The position numbers and the translations under genes were made by a program. A stretch of 64,000 nt of DNA from Calliopum simillimum (taxonomy: Eukaryota; Arthropoda; Insecta; Diptera; Lauxaniidae), in the NCBI GenBank assembly GCA_951812925.1, contig OX638369.1:130041287-130105286 (forward strand), read 5' to 3'. How positions within the stretch are numbered: position 1 is the first letter of the stretch; each line of letters starts with the position of its first letter. The notes beneath the pieces are model-generated. The model saw nothing but the letters and a program-made list of their open reading frames with translations, made no database searches and was not told where the DNA came from. Shown here piece after piece: positions 50,103 through 60,723 of the stretch.

Positions 50103-50945
50103 TCAGTTAATGTCGATGAGTTCATCACACAATGCAGTACGGTCAATTGAGTTGTAGTCGCAATAGGAGATGCTTGTCGGCTCAGCTGCTTTGCAATTCA
50201 AGTGAATATCAAAGGTGCAAAAAATTAAATCATGGTCAGATATAAATGAGATTTGGTCAAAAATGAGTACTTGAGTGTTATCTGACACAACAAAGAGATC
50301 AAGTAAGCTAGGGCTAGAATTATTACCAAATCTAGTAGGCATTGCTGTGTTTACAATAGAAAGTCCAGAGGCACTCACGTAATCAAGTAATCTTTCAGTA
50401 ACACAATCATTAACTAAGAGGTTATTATTTAAGTCACCACATATTACATAATGATCAAAGTCAATTGATCGCAAAGTTAGTTCAGAGAAAAAAGATTCAA
50501 GGCTGCTGGTTCTGCAGGGATTGTACACACAAGAGACCATAACTTTACTTTTACCATCACAAAGCTCTAAGTTTAAGTATTCAACAGAACCACTAATAGA
50601 TTTGCTCAACATTTTTGCGTTGAGATGCGTTTTGCAATATATCGCAACTCCTCCACCCTTTTTATGCGTTCTGTCATTTCTGAAGAGTTGAAAGTTTTGC
50701 AAGTGAAAATAACAATCATTAATTTCACTATTAAACCAGGTTTCGGTGATGCATATGACATCTAAAGATGAGTTCTCAAACAAATATCTAATGTGGTCCA
50801 TTTTAGTAGTATTTAAACTTCTTGCGTTAAAGTGCACTATTTTTAGACCCGTATACTGTTTGCACAAAATATTGATCAAGATTCTTTGATCAACGCCATT
50901 ACTATCATCAAAGCCAAGAACCATACAAAGTAAAGCCAACAACAA
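50103..50945 (-). pseudogene. LINE ORF2, endonuclease part, ends at in-frame TGA
   Basis: Minus-strand frame of about 280 codons with the apurinic-type endonuclease order: VHFNARSL near the start, DVICITETWF, GGVAIYCK, CGDLNNN, then SDHDLIFCTF near the end. In the family these hold the catalytic N, E, D and H residues that nick the target DNA. The beginning is lost at the 5' truncation, with no good ATG before the first motif. The frame stops at TGA 50103-50105 and continues in the same frame into the reverse transcriptase. The single stop probably inactivates the copy, unless it is a base-call error. Confidence 0.85.
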
Positions 50946-50955
50946 AAAGCACTAA

Positions 50956-51243
50956 ATTTTACACTAAGAATTATAAATACAAGCTTGAAGCAAAAACTGG
51001 ATAAAATTGGACAAATGGGCATGGCACCTCCCAAATAAACATAAGGTTCAAAACGCTATACTGAAAACATTTTTTGAGATAATCCAACCAAATTTCACTC
51101 AAATATTATGAACTATAAATTCAAACTCTGAGAAAAAACTGGGTGAATTCGGAAAAGAGGGCGTGGCACCTCCCATAAACGCAAAATACTGCTGTGTAGG
51201 GTATTTAGTGTTTGGCCAGGCCAAAGGTAACACCTTTACTAGT
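50956..51243 (-). mobile_element. DINE-like element, 5' half (split by a LINE)
   Basis: Two internal units ('ggcatggcacctcccaaata' near 51018, 'gggcgtggcacctcccataa' near 51158) and the intact 5' terminus (plus-strand 'ggtaacacctttactagt' ending 51243). It joins the part at 47491-47900 to make one copy with three units. Confidence 0.8.
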
Positions 51244-51993
51244 TTGTTGTTTTCCTCTTAAATCTAAGGAAAACTGAAAAAAGTTCAATACATTCAGTTT
51301 TCAAATGATGAAATTCCAATTTTTGTTTCATAAACTATTTTTTTAAATTTAAAAATTTAATAACATGATATGGGTTTCTTTTTGCCGGCCCTGTAGTTAC
51401 TATATGAATTAATTTATCCTATGTATTGGACTTTCTGGCATCTCCAACCGGTACGGCAACAACATAGTTACTTCTGTTTTCATAAACGTTTTCTATTCAC
51501 CAAACCAATAAAATATTTTCTTCAATTAGCAATTGCTTAATTATTGACAATGAGTACTTTTTACTTCCAAAAATCTATTGAATTACTCAGCATGATTATT
51601 ATCAACTCATGCTTACATATTACTAACCATAAGTAATATTGACTCACTGACATTCAGATTTCTCCAGAATACACGAATTGAGCCGAAGTGATCCGCACGA
51701 CCTCTACTGTGTCTCAAACCCCACTCAACAGTGATAGCTAGAATCAAGAGAAGGTAGGAAGATCTAGTGCATAATACAGAGTACCCATGCTCACTAATGT
51801 GAAACATGTGGGTCGACTCATGGTTATAAATCTAGTTTCAAATGTGGACAAAAAAATCCATAAAAAATATGTACATTGGTTTTTTTTTTAAGTTTACTGA
51901 TATGAATCTTGCTTGGTGCATCAACATGATGTTTGGACACAGTTTTATTCAAGTTCAACGAGAACGCATTTGGAGTAATGAGAGAACATTTGT
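51244..51993. other. Intergenic, no gene recognised
   Basis: No exon or repeat is supported between the DINE-like copy and the gap. Confidence 0.4.
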
Positions 51994-52193
51994 NNNNNNN
52001 NNNNNNNNNNNNNNNNNNNNNNNNNNNNNNNNNNNNNNNNNNNNNNNNNNNNNNNNNNNNNNNNNNNNNNNNNNNNNNNNNNNNNNNNNNNNNNNNNNNN
52101 NNNNNNNNNNNNNNNNNNNNNNNNNNNNNNNNNNNNNNNNNNNNNNNNNNNNNNNNNNNNNNNNNNNNNNNNNNNNNNNNNNNNNNNNNNNNN
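51994..52193. other. Assembly gap of 200 N
   Basis: An exact run of 200 N is a conventional scaffold gap of estimated or default length. Sequence on its two sides may not be physically 200 bp apart. Confidence 0.99.
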
Positions 52194-52611
52194 TGTGCTG
52201 ATACAGCGCACAAACGACAATTGTTTGATCAGCCGCATCTACCCACTGTCAAAAGAGATGCAGGGGTGCCCACAACCGGATAATGCCCACAACTGGACAT
52301 CTCCCCCTACTATTGATTCTGAGTGAAAATTGACTGAATTTCTATGAACAATTGGATTTTTATTTTTATTTTTGCTCTTTGAAATTTCTAGAAATAAAAT
52401 TGAAAAATCTACATATAACTTCTGTAATATACGTTAAAGGTCGAAGGTCCAGAGGCTGTTATGGTAACATAGTAGCCGCCATATGTTTTAGCTACTTTTG
52501 TTAACTTTAAGAATTTTAAAGTGTGTTACTTAATGACATTTATATATTGAAAATTATGATATATCAATACGTATTAAAACACAAACAAAACTGGCAAAAG
52601 TCGGCTTCGCA

Positions 52612-52688
52612 GCCTGGCAAGGCTGGTGCAGTGGTAACGACTTCTGCTACCAACCGGGAGGTCCTTGGTTCAACTCCCGCCCAAGCCA
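52612..52688 (+). promoter_or_regulatory. tRNA-like pol III promoter (A and B boxes)
   Basis: Box A TGGTGCAGTGG lies at 52624-52634 and box B GGTTCAACTCC at 52667-52677. They are 32 bp apart, the normal spacing for a type 2 pol III promoter. The 3' side ends CCAAGCC then an A run, like a tRNA acceptor. The T-stem has two mismatches and the 5' acceptor strand does not pair well, so this is tRNA-derived rather than a functional tRNA gene. TTTT at 52704 and TTTTT at 52719 could end pol III transcription before the ribozyme. Confidence 0.7.
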
Positions 52689-52772
52689 AAAAAACACAAA
52701 AAGTTTTCAAACTTGCAATTTTTCAATTATAATTAATTTAGTGAAATAAATATAATTATAATTACAACAAAA

Positions 52773-52819
52773 ATAGTCTGATGAGTCTCTGTGAAGAAAG
52801 ACGAAACATATGTCACTAT
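52773..52819 (+). ncRNA. Type I hammerhead self-cleaving ribozyme, minimal stem III
   Basis: All core positions are present. Stem I: ATAGT (52773-52777) pairs perfectly with ACTAT (52815-52819). CTGATGA is at 52778-52784. Stem II: GTCT (52785-52788) and AGAC (52799-52802) enclose a 10-nt loop. GAA is at 52803-52805. Stem III: ACA (52806-52808) pairs with TGT (52811-52813) around a TA loop. The cleavage triplet is GTC (52812-52814), so cutting is expected after C52814. Such tiny stem III versions are known from retroelement and satellite hammerheads in animals, where they often work better as dimers. A TTTTT at 52827-52831 follows. Activity is inferred, not shown. Confidence 0.85.
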
Positions 52820-52956
52820 AGCCGTGTTTTTAATCCGTTCCTTGATTTGTCATAATTATGTGAGAAAATGCATTGATAGATTTACATGTAAATCGATCTT
52901 TGCAAATATATGACTTAAAGTTCAATTAAAAAAAAAAATCCACTTTTGTTAACTTT

Positions 52957-54678
52957 CGGACTCTTCACACTTTGGAGAATATGATGATCTTGGGGTATAT
53001 GATGGTTTCAGGAAATTTAATACGCTATAAAGACGTAAAGGACATTTCGTAATGAATTGTGAAATATAGTGTCCAAAATGAAGAAAATGCCATATCACTC
53101 AATGTCAATAGTGACTTCATTGTAAATTTCTAAAATTTCGAAGGTTTTATCGATTTTTATTGTGCCACGCGGAGTATGTTGGCTAAAAATAACAAACTCG
53201 TAAATGAAAAGTTGTGCGCTCTGTGTCAATTTAAATTTCCATTTGTTGCCGCTTCCGCCAGACACCTTCCATCAAGGAGGCTGCTGCTTTTCTTCTATTT
53301 TTATTATCCTTGGTATTGTTTGTCTCTTTCCTTCTCTTTCTCTTTCATTTATTTTTAACTTTTTTTTATTTTTTTCATTTCAGTTTTTTTTTGTCAAAAG
53401 TTCTACTGAACTTGACTTCGGCTGGTATTTGCCTGCATGTGTGTTGGTTATTGTTATTGTTGTTGTTGTTGTTGTTGTTGTATTGCAATTCTCAAAGAAG
53501 AGAATATTTGCAAACGATAACAATCACTACAACAACAATAACCAACATTTATACAATGGCAACAATAAACCACAACAACAACAACAACAACATGTGTCAT
53601 TGAACTTTGAATTTTCTTTTCTTTTTTTATAAATTAAATTGTTGTTTTTGTTTGTTGTATTTGTGTTGATTTTGATATCAAACACAGAACAGAAAAAAAG
53701 GAGCTGCTAGACAGCGCCACCATTGCCGCCGCCGCAGCTGCAATTGCCGTAGCAGCGACGTTTTTGTTAGCCATTCCATTGAATGAGAGCCTTAGACGGA
53801 GCCGGTGCCAAAACAAGTTGAATCGAGCGTTTTGCATTGTTTTGCAACAACAATAGCAATGGCGCTTCGGTTTTACCAGAGCAAAGCCCAGAGTCCTTTT
53901 GTATTCATGGCAGAGAATCGATTGTTTTTGTTGTTGTTGCTGCGAGTGGTTACAGAGAGAAAGTCGGTCGCTTGGTCGATTTTTTGTTATTGTTGTTGTT
54001 ATTGTTGTTGTTATTGTTGCACTACTACGATTGTATCTGTGCTTAAATTTCTGTATAAAAATTTGCCGGAATACGAGTCTCCTTTCCGCCCATGCACACT
54101 GAGCATTGCGTTACTGCTGCTGCCTGTTTTGAAAGTGTCCATGTCCCAGTGACTGATTTTGTGTCCCAGTGACGCAGTCTAAGAAGCCAAACTTAAATTT
54201 GCAGACTACATGTATAAAAAGACAGAGATAGATAGACAGACAAAGCGACAGAGTTAACAAATTCAAGTTTGATTTCAAAATTTTCATTCATTACACTGGG
54301 GAACAATGATTCTGATGATGACAATGACTGCGTAGTTATCATATGTTCTTTTAGTTGTATGAAGCACTGAATACTTATGGTGAATACAGTAATTCAGTGA
54401 ATTTTTGATAAAATATAGCCCCAATTAATTTTTTAGCAAATCACTCAAAAATTAAAAAGATCTAAAAAGGTTCCCAAATAAAAAAGTCCAGGATATATAT
54501 CACCATCCAAAAATGAAAAAATTAGGGATATAGAGTAAAGGGATAATATTATGTCATGCAAAATTGTACTGAATATGGGGAATATCAACTAAGGTGTCAT
54601 ATACAAAGAATATATTTATCACAAACAAATTTGTGGCAGTATTTTTTTTTTTTCAATGACTGCGCGCAATAAAAACAA
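52957..54678. other. Intergenic with GTT/CAA simple repeats
   Basis: (GTT)n at about 53446-53480, (CAA)n at 53570-53592 and (GTT/ATT)n at 53925-54020 create Gln- and Leu-rich frames that are not genes. A minus-strand ATG near 53777 opens an Ala-rich frame without further support. Confidence 0.5.
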
Positions 54679-55712
54679 CTAGTAAGGGTGTTACCCTGGG
54701 CTTGGCCAAACGTTAAATACCCTACACTACAGTATTTCAAAAATGTTGCTTGTACGGGAGGTGCCACGCTCTCTTGTCCGAGTTCACCCAGTTATTACTC
54801 AGAGCTTGCGTTTACAATTCTTAGGGTCTAAGTGAAATTTAGTTTGATTATCTCAAAAAAAATTTTCAGTATACTTAGTGTTTTAAAGCTTTTGCTAATA
54901 TGGGAGATGCCCTGCCCTTTTGTCCGAGTTCGTCTAATTTTGACTCAGAGCGTACATTTATAGTCCTTAGTGTTTGGGTGAAATTTAGTTGGATTATTCC
55001 AAAAAACTCTTTCAGCATATTATTTTGAAACATTTGCTTGTATTGGAGGTGCCACGCCCTCTTGTCCGAATTCAACTAGTTTTTATTAGTCAGAGCTTGC
55101 ATTTACTGTACTTAATGTTTAAGTGTAATTTAGTTGAATTATCTCAAATAACGCCTTCAGTATAGCACTTTGAAACTTTTGCTCATATGGGAGGTAGCAC
55201 ACCCTCTTGCCCGAGTTCGCTTACTGTTTTTAGTGTTTGAGTGAAAATTGGTTGGATTATCTTAAATAACGTTTTCAGTACAGAATTTTCAAACTTTTAC
55301 TTATATTGGAGGTGCCATGCCCTCTAGTCCGAATTCGTCTGGTTTTCACTCCGTGCTTAAGCTAGCTGTCCCTAGTACTTATGTGTATTTTACATGCGTT
55401 ATCGCAAATAATCATCCTCCTAATATTGCGTTTTGAACATATTCATTTCATGGGCGGTAGGTATGGCCGTCGACAGATTTTGCTCAATTTCAATTTCTCG
55501 AGCTAACTTTGACTACGAAGGCAGAGTACCAAATTTCATTGAATTATCTTGCTCAGTTTTCCAAAAAGATGTATTTCCACGCACAGCCAGTCAGCCAGAC
55601 AGACGGACCTGGCTATATCAACTCAGGAGATGACGCTGATCAAGAATATATATACTTTTCCATATCTGCCACGCCTCCTTCTCAGCGTTACCCTGGGTGT
55701 AGGGTTTAAAAA
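54679..55712 (+). mobile_element. DINE-like element, full-length, 5 internal units
   Basis: Begins CTAGTAAGGGTGTTACC and ends GTGTAGGGTTTAAAAAG. The internal unit occurs five times (markers at about 54762, 54906, 55049, 55192 and 55309, about 143 bp apart). The usual 3' region follows: 'gtatggccgtcgacagattt', AGCC/AGAC tract, core and TATATATAC. A short segment normally present between 'ctgcgttac' and 'ccctgggtg' is deleted. Confidence 0.8.
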
Positions 55713-56289
55713 GAAACATTCTGCTCAGTTAAAAGTTCGGTAGGCTATATTCGATTATAAGTCTGAATACAATTTTTCCACATAGCCTCACTTGTCTAAA
55801 GTGTAAGGAAAATTCAGATCTTTTGCGAGTAAATTCGCTACTTAAAATCATTTTCTTCATAAGTGATGTGCGTGAATTTGGATTTTTTCACATTTATGGA
55901 AGAAAAAGTTAATACTAAGAAAATATTTGAAAACAATATTTTAATTTTTTTAAATACCACCCGCGATTTTTTCAGGAATAATGTTGGGGGACCCTTCTTG
56001 TGTCAAAATCCGTGAACGGCGAAATCGAACGTCCAGCCGTTTTTTTTTTTTTTTCGACATTTTAATTTTTTTAACGATTTTTTGAGTATGTCTCGGTGTT
56101 TAAATACATTTTATGTACACATACATATGTATATACGTGCATATATATACTTATGTATGTATATATGTGTAATATATATACACACATACAAATATACATA
56201 TAAAAGGTATCGTTTCCACACCATCCATTTTTTAAAAAAATCGGTTTTTTCGTATTTAAGAAAAACACAAACAAAAATCGGAAACAGCA

Positions 56290-56610
56290 ATAGCCATTCC
56301 AGATGTTATTTTTTGATGCTTAATCCGATCCCGTTCTTAGAATTGCCCTATTACGTCTGGACTTTGAGATATCCTTACATAAAAGTTTAAAAGACACCAC
56401 TTTTTTCCTATTTTTGAAGTAATATAACAAGATCAGGTAATATTAAGCCGTAAAATCTGGTATGACAGTTTATAGCCCTAGCATTTTTCTTGAAAACTCA
56501 ATCAAACCGATAACGATATCTTTTTTTTCGGAGATATCTTTACCTAAAAAGTTAAAAAAGTGCAAAAACACGATTTTTAGCTATTTTGGATGTTATATGC
56601 AGGACACACA
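56290..56610 (+). repeat. Relic of the large foldback family
   Basis: 'gatgcttaatccgatcccg', 'gaattgccctatta', 'gaagtaatataacaagatca', 'gataacgatatc' and 'aaaaagtgcaaaaacacg' follow the order seen in the 29129-30512 arms. Confidence 0.5.
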
Positions 56611-57431
56611 AAATTTTTCAGTGAACCTCTATTACCAGAAGCATTTGGTACTTTCTTTTGGCTTTAAATTGAACTTTTGAATGTTCATCTGCAATATTTC
56701 TGCAAAGTTATGTTAACTTTAAAATCACACCATGAAACTCAAAGCGAAAAATCTCGGTTTTCGGCTATATTTGAGGTTTTATACAGTACGGACGAAATTC
56801 GTCTGCTCTTTTTTACTAACCGACACATTTAAAACCATTCTTTATCTTCAAAATGAGCTATCAAGTGGTCTTTTCTGATTATTTTCTAGAAAGTTTTTTT
56901 TTACCGGATTTTCAATTGAAAATGCGCCGAACTAAAGTTGAACGTAGAGGTATGGTTTCTTGGGCAAATATTCATAGAATTGAATGAACTTTCAGCCTAG
57001 GTTGGTGTTTTGTTTGAAAAAATTCATCCAAAAATATGAATCGTTTATTTTGAAAGTCGGTCATAATAATCGGCTATTTGACCCATATCACTTTTTTAAA
57101 TATATAGCATCAATTCCACACCATCAAGTAAACTTTTTATGTAAACAAAACCCAATTTAATTGATTACCGACAGAATACCAGCCAAATCATATAATGACA
57201 TTACTTATGTCTTTATAAAAATTTTTAAAATTTAGTATGAAAACAAAAAAAAAATATTGATGAAAGGTACAATTTTCGATCAAAAAAGCCGAACTAAAGT
57301 TGAACGCAGAGGTATAGTTCATTGGGCAAATATTAATAGAATTGAATGAACTTTCACATAGGGGGGTAGCCGAGGTCGATAAAATTTCCTCCATACAATT
57401 TGGCCCACCCTAATATATATGTATAAATAAT

Positions 57432-58365
57432 GGGTGCTATTATTGATTCCGTTCGATGAGGAAATTTTCGCGGAAAGAAATATCGTTCGATATGAGAATT
57501 ACTATTCTTGATTCCGACGGAAGAGGAATATCGAACGAGAATAATGGGAACCCTGAAATAAGAACATCTCTAACATTTTGACAGATGACAAAGGATAAAA
57601 AATAAATAAAAATGTTAACAAAGAAAAATTATGAATCTTTGATAATTTTTTGTAAATTTCATGTAGATAAAATAGCTTTTTCAGTGCGGTTTAAAGATTA
57701 ATTCTCTATACATTTTAGAGTTCGGTGAAGTCGCGTGTTTCTATAAAGTTGTTTTTTTGTAAAAAAGTGTTTGTTGAAAAATTTTTTTTTTTCCATTGAT
57801 TACATGATTACATTGCATCGTTTGATCACCGCAGCGAGGGTTGGATGTGAAAGTGACTTCTTCTATATTAGTTGTATATCTAATCAAAATAAAGATGAAT
57901 TGTTTTCTTTTTTTAATAAAATAAAATTAAATGTTTTATGTTTTATGAATTTTGAGTTTTATTTTAAAAATAAATTTTGTAATTTTTAATTAAACCGACT
58001 ATTGTGTAGTAGTAAAGTGTTTAAAATTGATATTTAATATTTAGCTTAATTTCCTTATCAATAAAAAGAGCAAAATTATCAAAAAAGCATGCATTTTTAA
58101 CTTTTTATAGTCTTTCCGACACAAAAATTTCGCGGAAGGAAAATACTGAAATATATATTTCCGTCGGAATCAAGAATACACAAAAATGAACGTCACTTCG
58201 ATGTCAGGGTTGTTAAATTTGTAAAATTATTTGCGGAAACAAGAATGCCAAATTTATCTGTTTTGCGGAACAGTGATGACAGATGTATCTACTTCGCGGA
58301 ATCAAGAATAGCAAAATTTGCTTCCGCGCGGAAAATGCTTTCCGACGGAATCAATAATAGCACCC
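57432..58365. mobile_element. Nested 934-bp element with inverted ends
   Basis: GGGTGCTATTATTGATTCCG at 57432 recurs exactly inverted at the right end (58365). AAT borders both ends. Next to each end are repeated 'attcttgattccg' / 'cggaatcaagaat' motifs (near 57503, 58149, 58235, 58297), which look like subterminal binding sites. The interior is AT-rich and non-coding. Confidence 0.75.
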
Positions 58366-58531
58366 AATATGTTTATAAACACCGAGACATATTAAAAAAA
58401 TCGTTAAAAAATTAAAATGTCGAAAAAAAAACCTCTGGATTTCGGCCGTTCCCGGATTTTGACGCTAGAAGGGTCCCCCAACATTATCCCTGAAAAAAAT
58501 CGCGGGTGGTATTTCAAAAATTTAAAATTTT

Positions 58532-60703
58532 TTAAAAACCACCGTGTATTCTTATATCAGGTTTTAAAGATTACCTTGTCTTATATCTCAAAACAGAGAA
58601 AGCGAAAAAAGATTGCATAAGTTGGTATCATTGGTTGGTTCCGTTACAATCAACAGTCGAACCTGAGGACTGTGATACTCATGACATTCTGACAGAATTT
58701 TGTCTGTAAATTTCTTTGTCATCTTTATACAGCTTATAAATGAATATTGCGAACAAATGATTTAACTCTCGTAAGCAGCTTTTTAATTGACTAAGAGAAA
58801 AGTGTATCGGTGATAAATTTTTGACAAAGGGCATATATATTAACTTTTGTTTTTTAGTTTTTGTATTGAGAGTTCTTAACTCATTGAAGTTTTGTAACTT
58901 TATTCAGGATATCCAAGTTATAATCATTTACAATAAAATTAAGAATTTTCTATGGTATTTGGCTAAAATAAAAGACCTCAATCTTTGGATAAATTTTTTT
59001 ACAAAAGAAATTGTATATAATTTTTTGTTTTGAATAGACTTTTCCACATTATATAAGACAACTACAATGCTACAATTTGGACGATTGGGCAATTTTAATT
59101 ATTTACCCCCCTGCATGCTGCATATAATTTGTGCATCAGTTGAATTTTGTTAACTGGTGTTATTCGTGGCATTTTTATTTAAAATTTGATTTATTTTTTT
59201 TTTTTTTTGGATTTTGATTATGAATGAAAATCTCGACGCATTCAATTTTTTCTGGCAACAGCGCAAACGAAATGGAAAATTCTTAAAATAGCGGGCAGCA
59301 ACAGCCACCGCAGCAACAAAAAGCAGGCAGCAGTACAACTATTTTGCATATCAATGAAGAAAAAATAAAAACTTTTATGGGGAAATGCAAGCGAGTAGCT
59401 CTAGAACGCGCTGTTGCATATAAAAATGGAACAATTTTCGATGATGCATGGAACAAAGAAAAAAAAGATCAGCACGTCCTCACTGCAAGGCACGTTGCAG
59501 TAAAAAAAAAAATATTTTTACAAAATAAAGAAAGTGGAAGATGAGTTCATACGATGATTTGAAAATTAAAATAATCTTTCCTTACAACACACACATCATA
59601 TATATAATCGCCATTTTTGTAACTTGTGGACCCAGCACATATATTTATGTATGTATGTATTTTGTCGCCATTTTCAAAGCGGAAATTCTTAATTTGTGTC
59701 ATTTTACAGTTGACGTGGAATCATCATTATCAGCGAGCGACTTCTTTACAAGCAACGCAATCAACAAGTTATCTCGCTTAATGTTCGAAAAAAAACAACG
59801 TCTGGTACAATTTTTTAATTTAAAGCCCGTGTGAAGACTACGACGATGACAACGACAACATTCATTGGATTAACTTAAATAAAATATCTAAAAGATGAGA
59901 GATGTTGCTTTGCCGCATGATGTCAACTTAAAATTTTTATTAACATAAATTGTTTGATATGATAAATGGAAAAAAAATAAGAAAAAAAAAACAACAACAA
60001 TGAATAATATATGTAAGAATTTAATCAAAATTAAAAATGGCGTCATATCATTGCTTAGGGTTTGTCGCTGATAATGTGTTCTTTGGAATAACTCGCACCT
60101 AATGACTATCAGAAAAAACAAGAAATTTAAAGATCAATCAACGAGGTAAAATATTACTCAATTTAATTTTTCGCAGTGTATGCAATTAATTTTGAATGCA
60201 AAATCTACTAACAAAGCAATAAATTACCCCCCATAATTATATAGATATCCAGAATCAAAATCTAAAATTTTTCAATCAAAACCGAATCAGCCGCATCAAC
60301 TAATTCGATTTTGATTTGAATTGAACTCGAATTACATGATAAGGGTGCTTATGAAATTATTCTCTGAAAATTCAGTCGAGACCTTTAAAATGACATACTA
60401 TAGTTTGTCGATCGGAGATCAAATGGCAGAGTAATCGAAAAACAAAAAACATAAAACATAACATAAAAAAATTCGATGAAAATATTTTGTAATAATAATA
60501 AGTTTTCAAACTGACTGTTGAGCTGTGAACATATTTTTATGTCTATGATGAGATGAATGGGAAAAATGCCATTGGTATTCCTTTGCTTTGGTCAGTTCTG
60601 TATTTTTTTTCTCATAAAAAATTATTATAAACCAAAAAATTTTAGTCCTTAGCAACTTAATTTACATTTTATGCTTCATTGTAGTGGTGACTGTGACTAA
60701 ACC
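58532..60703. other. Intergenic, no gene recognised
   Basis: Short open frames at 59344-59544 and 59541-59834 lack an ATG in a good context, a domain or splice support. Otherwise AT-rich. Confidence 0.4.
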
Positions 60704-60723
60704 TTATCCTTTTCCATCCTTAC

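Larger units (their letters stand above)
47901..50955 (-). mobile_element. Non-LTR retrotransposon (LINE), 5' truncated
   Basis: The element runs on the minus strand from about 50955 to a 3' (TAAA)n tail (plus-strand (TTTA)n at 47894-47926). It keeps ORF2 with an AP-type endonuclease and a reverse transcriptase, and about 235 bp of 3' UTR. ORF1 is absent. The RT motifs look like the CR1/L2-Jockey group, but I cannot give a clade. It is inserted in a DINE-like copy, so it is younger than that copy. No clear target duplication could be resolved in the AT-rich junctions. Confidence 0.85.
52509..52941 (+). mobile_element. SINE-like retroposon with tRNA-like part and hammerhead
   Basis: A perfect 15-bp direct repeat, ACTTTTGTTAACTTT, lies at 52494-52508 and 52942-52956. 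The right copy directly follows an A12 tract plus TCC, as expected for a retroposed unit with a 3' poly(A). The 433-bp unit contains pol III A and B boxes and, about 95 bp after the B box, a complete hammerhead ribozyme. It encodes no protein. The unit starts about 115 bp before box A, so the tRNA-like part is not at its 5' end. Either the RNA came from an upstream start or the duplicated target lies outside an older element. Analogy: the Smα family of schistosomes joins a pol III promoter to a hammerhead. Confidence 0.7.
55941..58531. mobile_element. Composite element with about 160-bp inverted ends
   Basis: The outer ends are inverted copies: 'aaataccacccgcgattttt', 'atgttgggggacccttct' and 'gagtatgtctcggtgttta' on the left all recur inverted between about 58372 and 58531. 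The interior holds a relic of the giant foldback family (56290-56610), a direct repeat pair at about 56935 and 57290 ('ccgaactaaagttgaacg', then 'gaattgaatgaactttca') and a nested element at 57432-58365. No transposase is seen. It may be one large foldback-type element expanded by insertions. Confidence 0.65.

Noticed and set aside
51824..52283. Open frames across the N run
   Set aside because: They exist only because N is read as open; there is no sequence to support them.
52612..52688. A functional tRNA gene
   Set aside because: A and B boxes are good, but the T-stem has mismatches and the acceptor stem does not close, so it is tRNA-derived only.
53204..53632. 142-codon frame with Val, Asn and Gln runs
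   Set aside because: The runs come from GTT and CAA simple repeats; the rest is T-rich and hydrophobic by composition.
53634..53837. Ala-rich frame on the minus strand, possible first exon
   Set aside because: Good ATG but no donor, homologous domain or continuation that I could defend.
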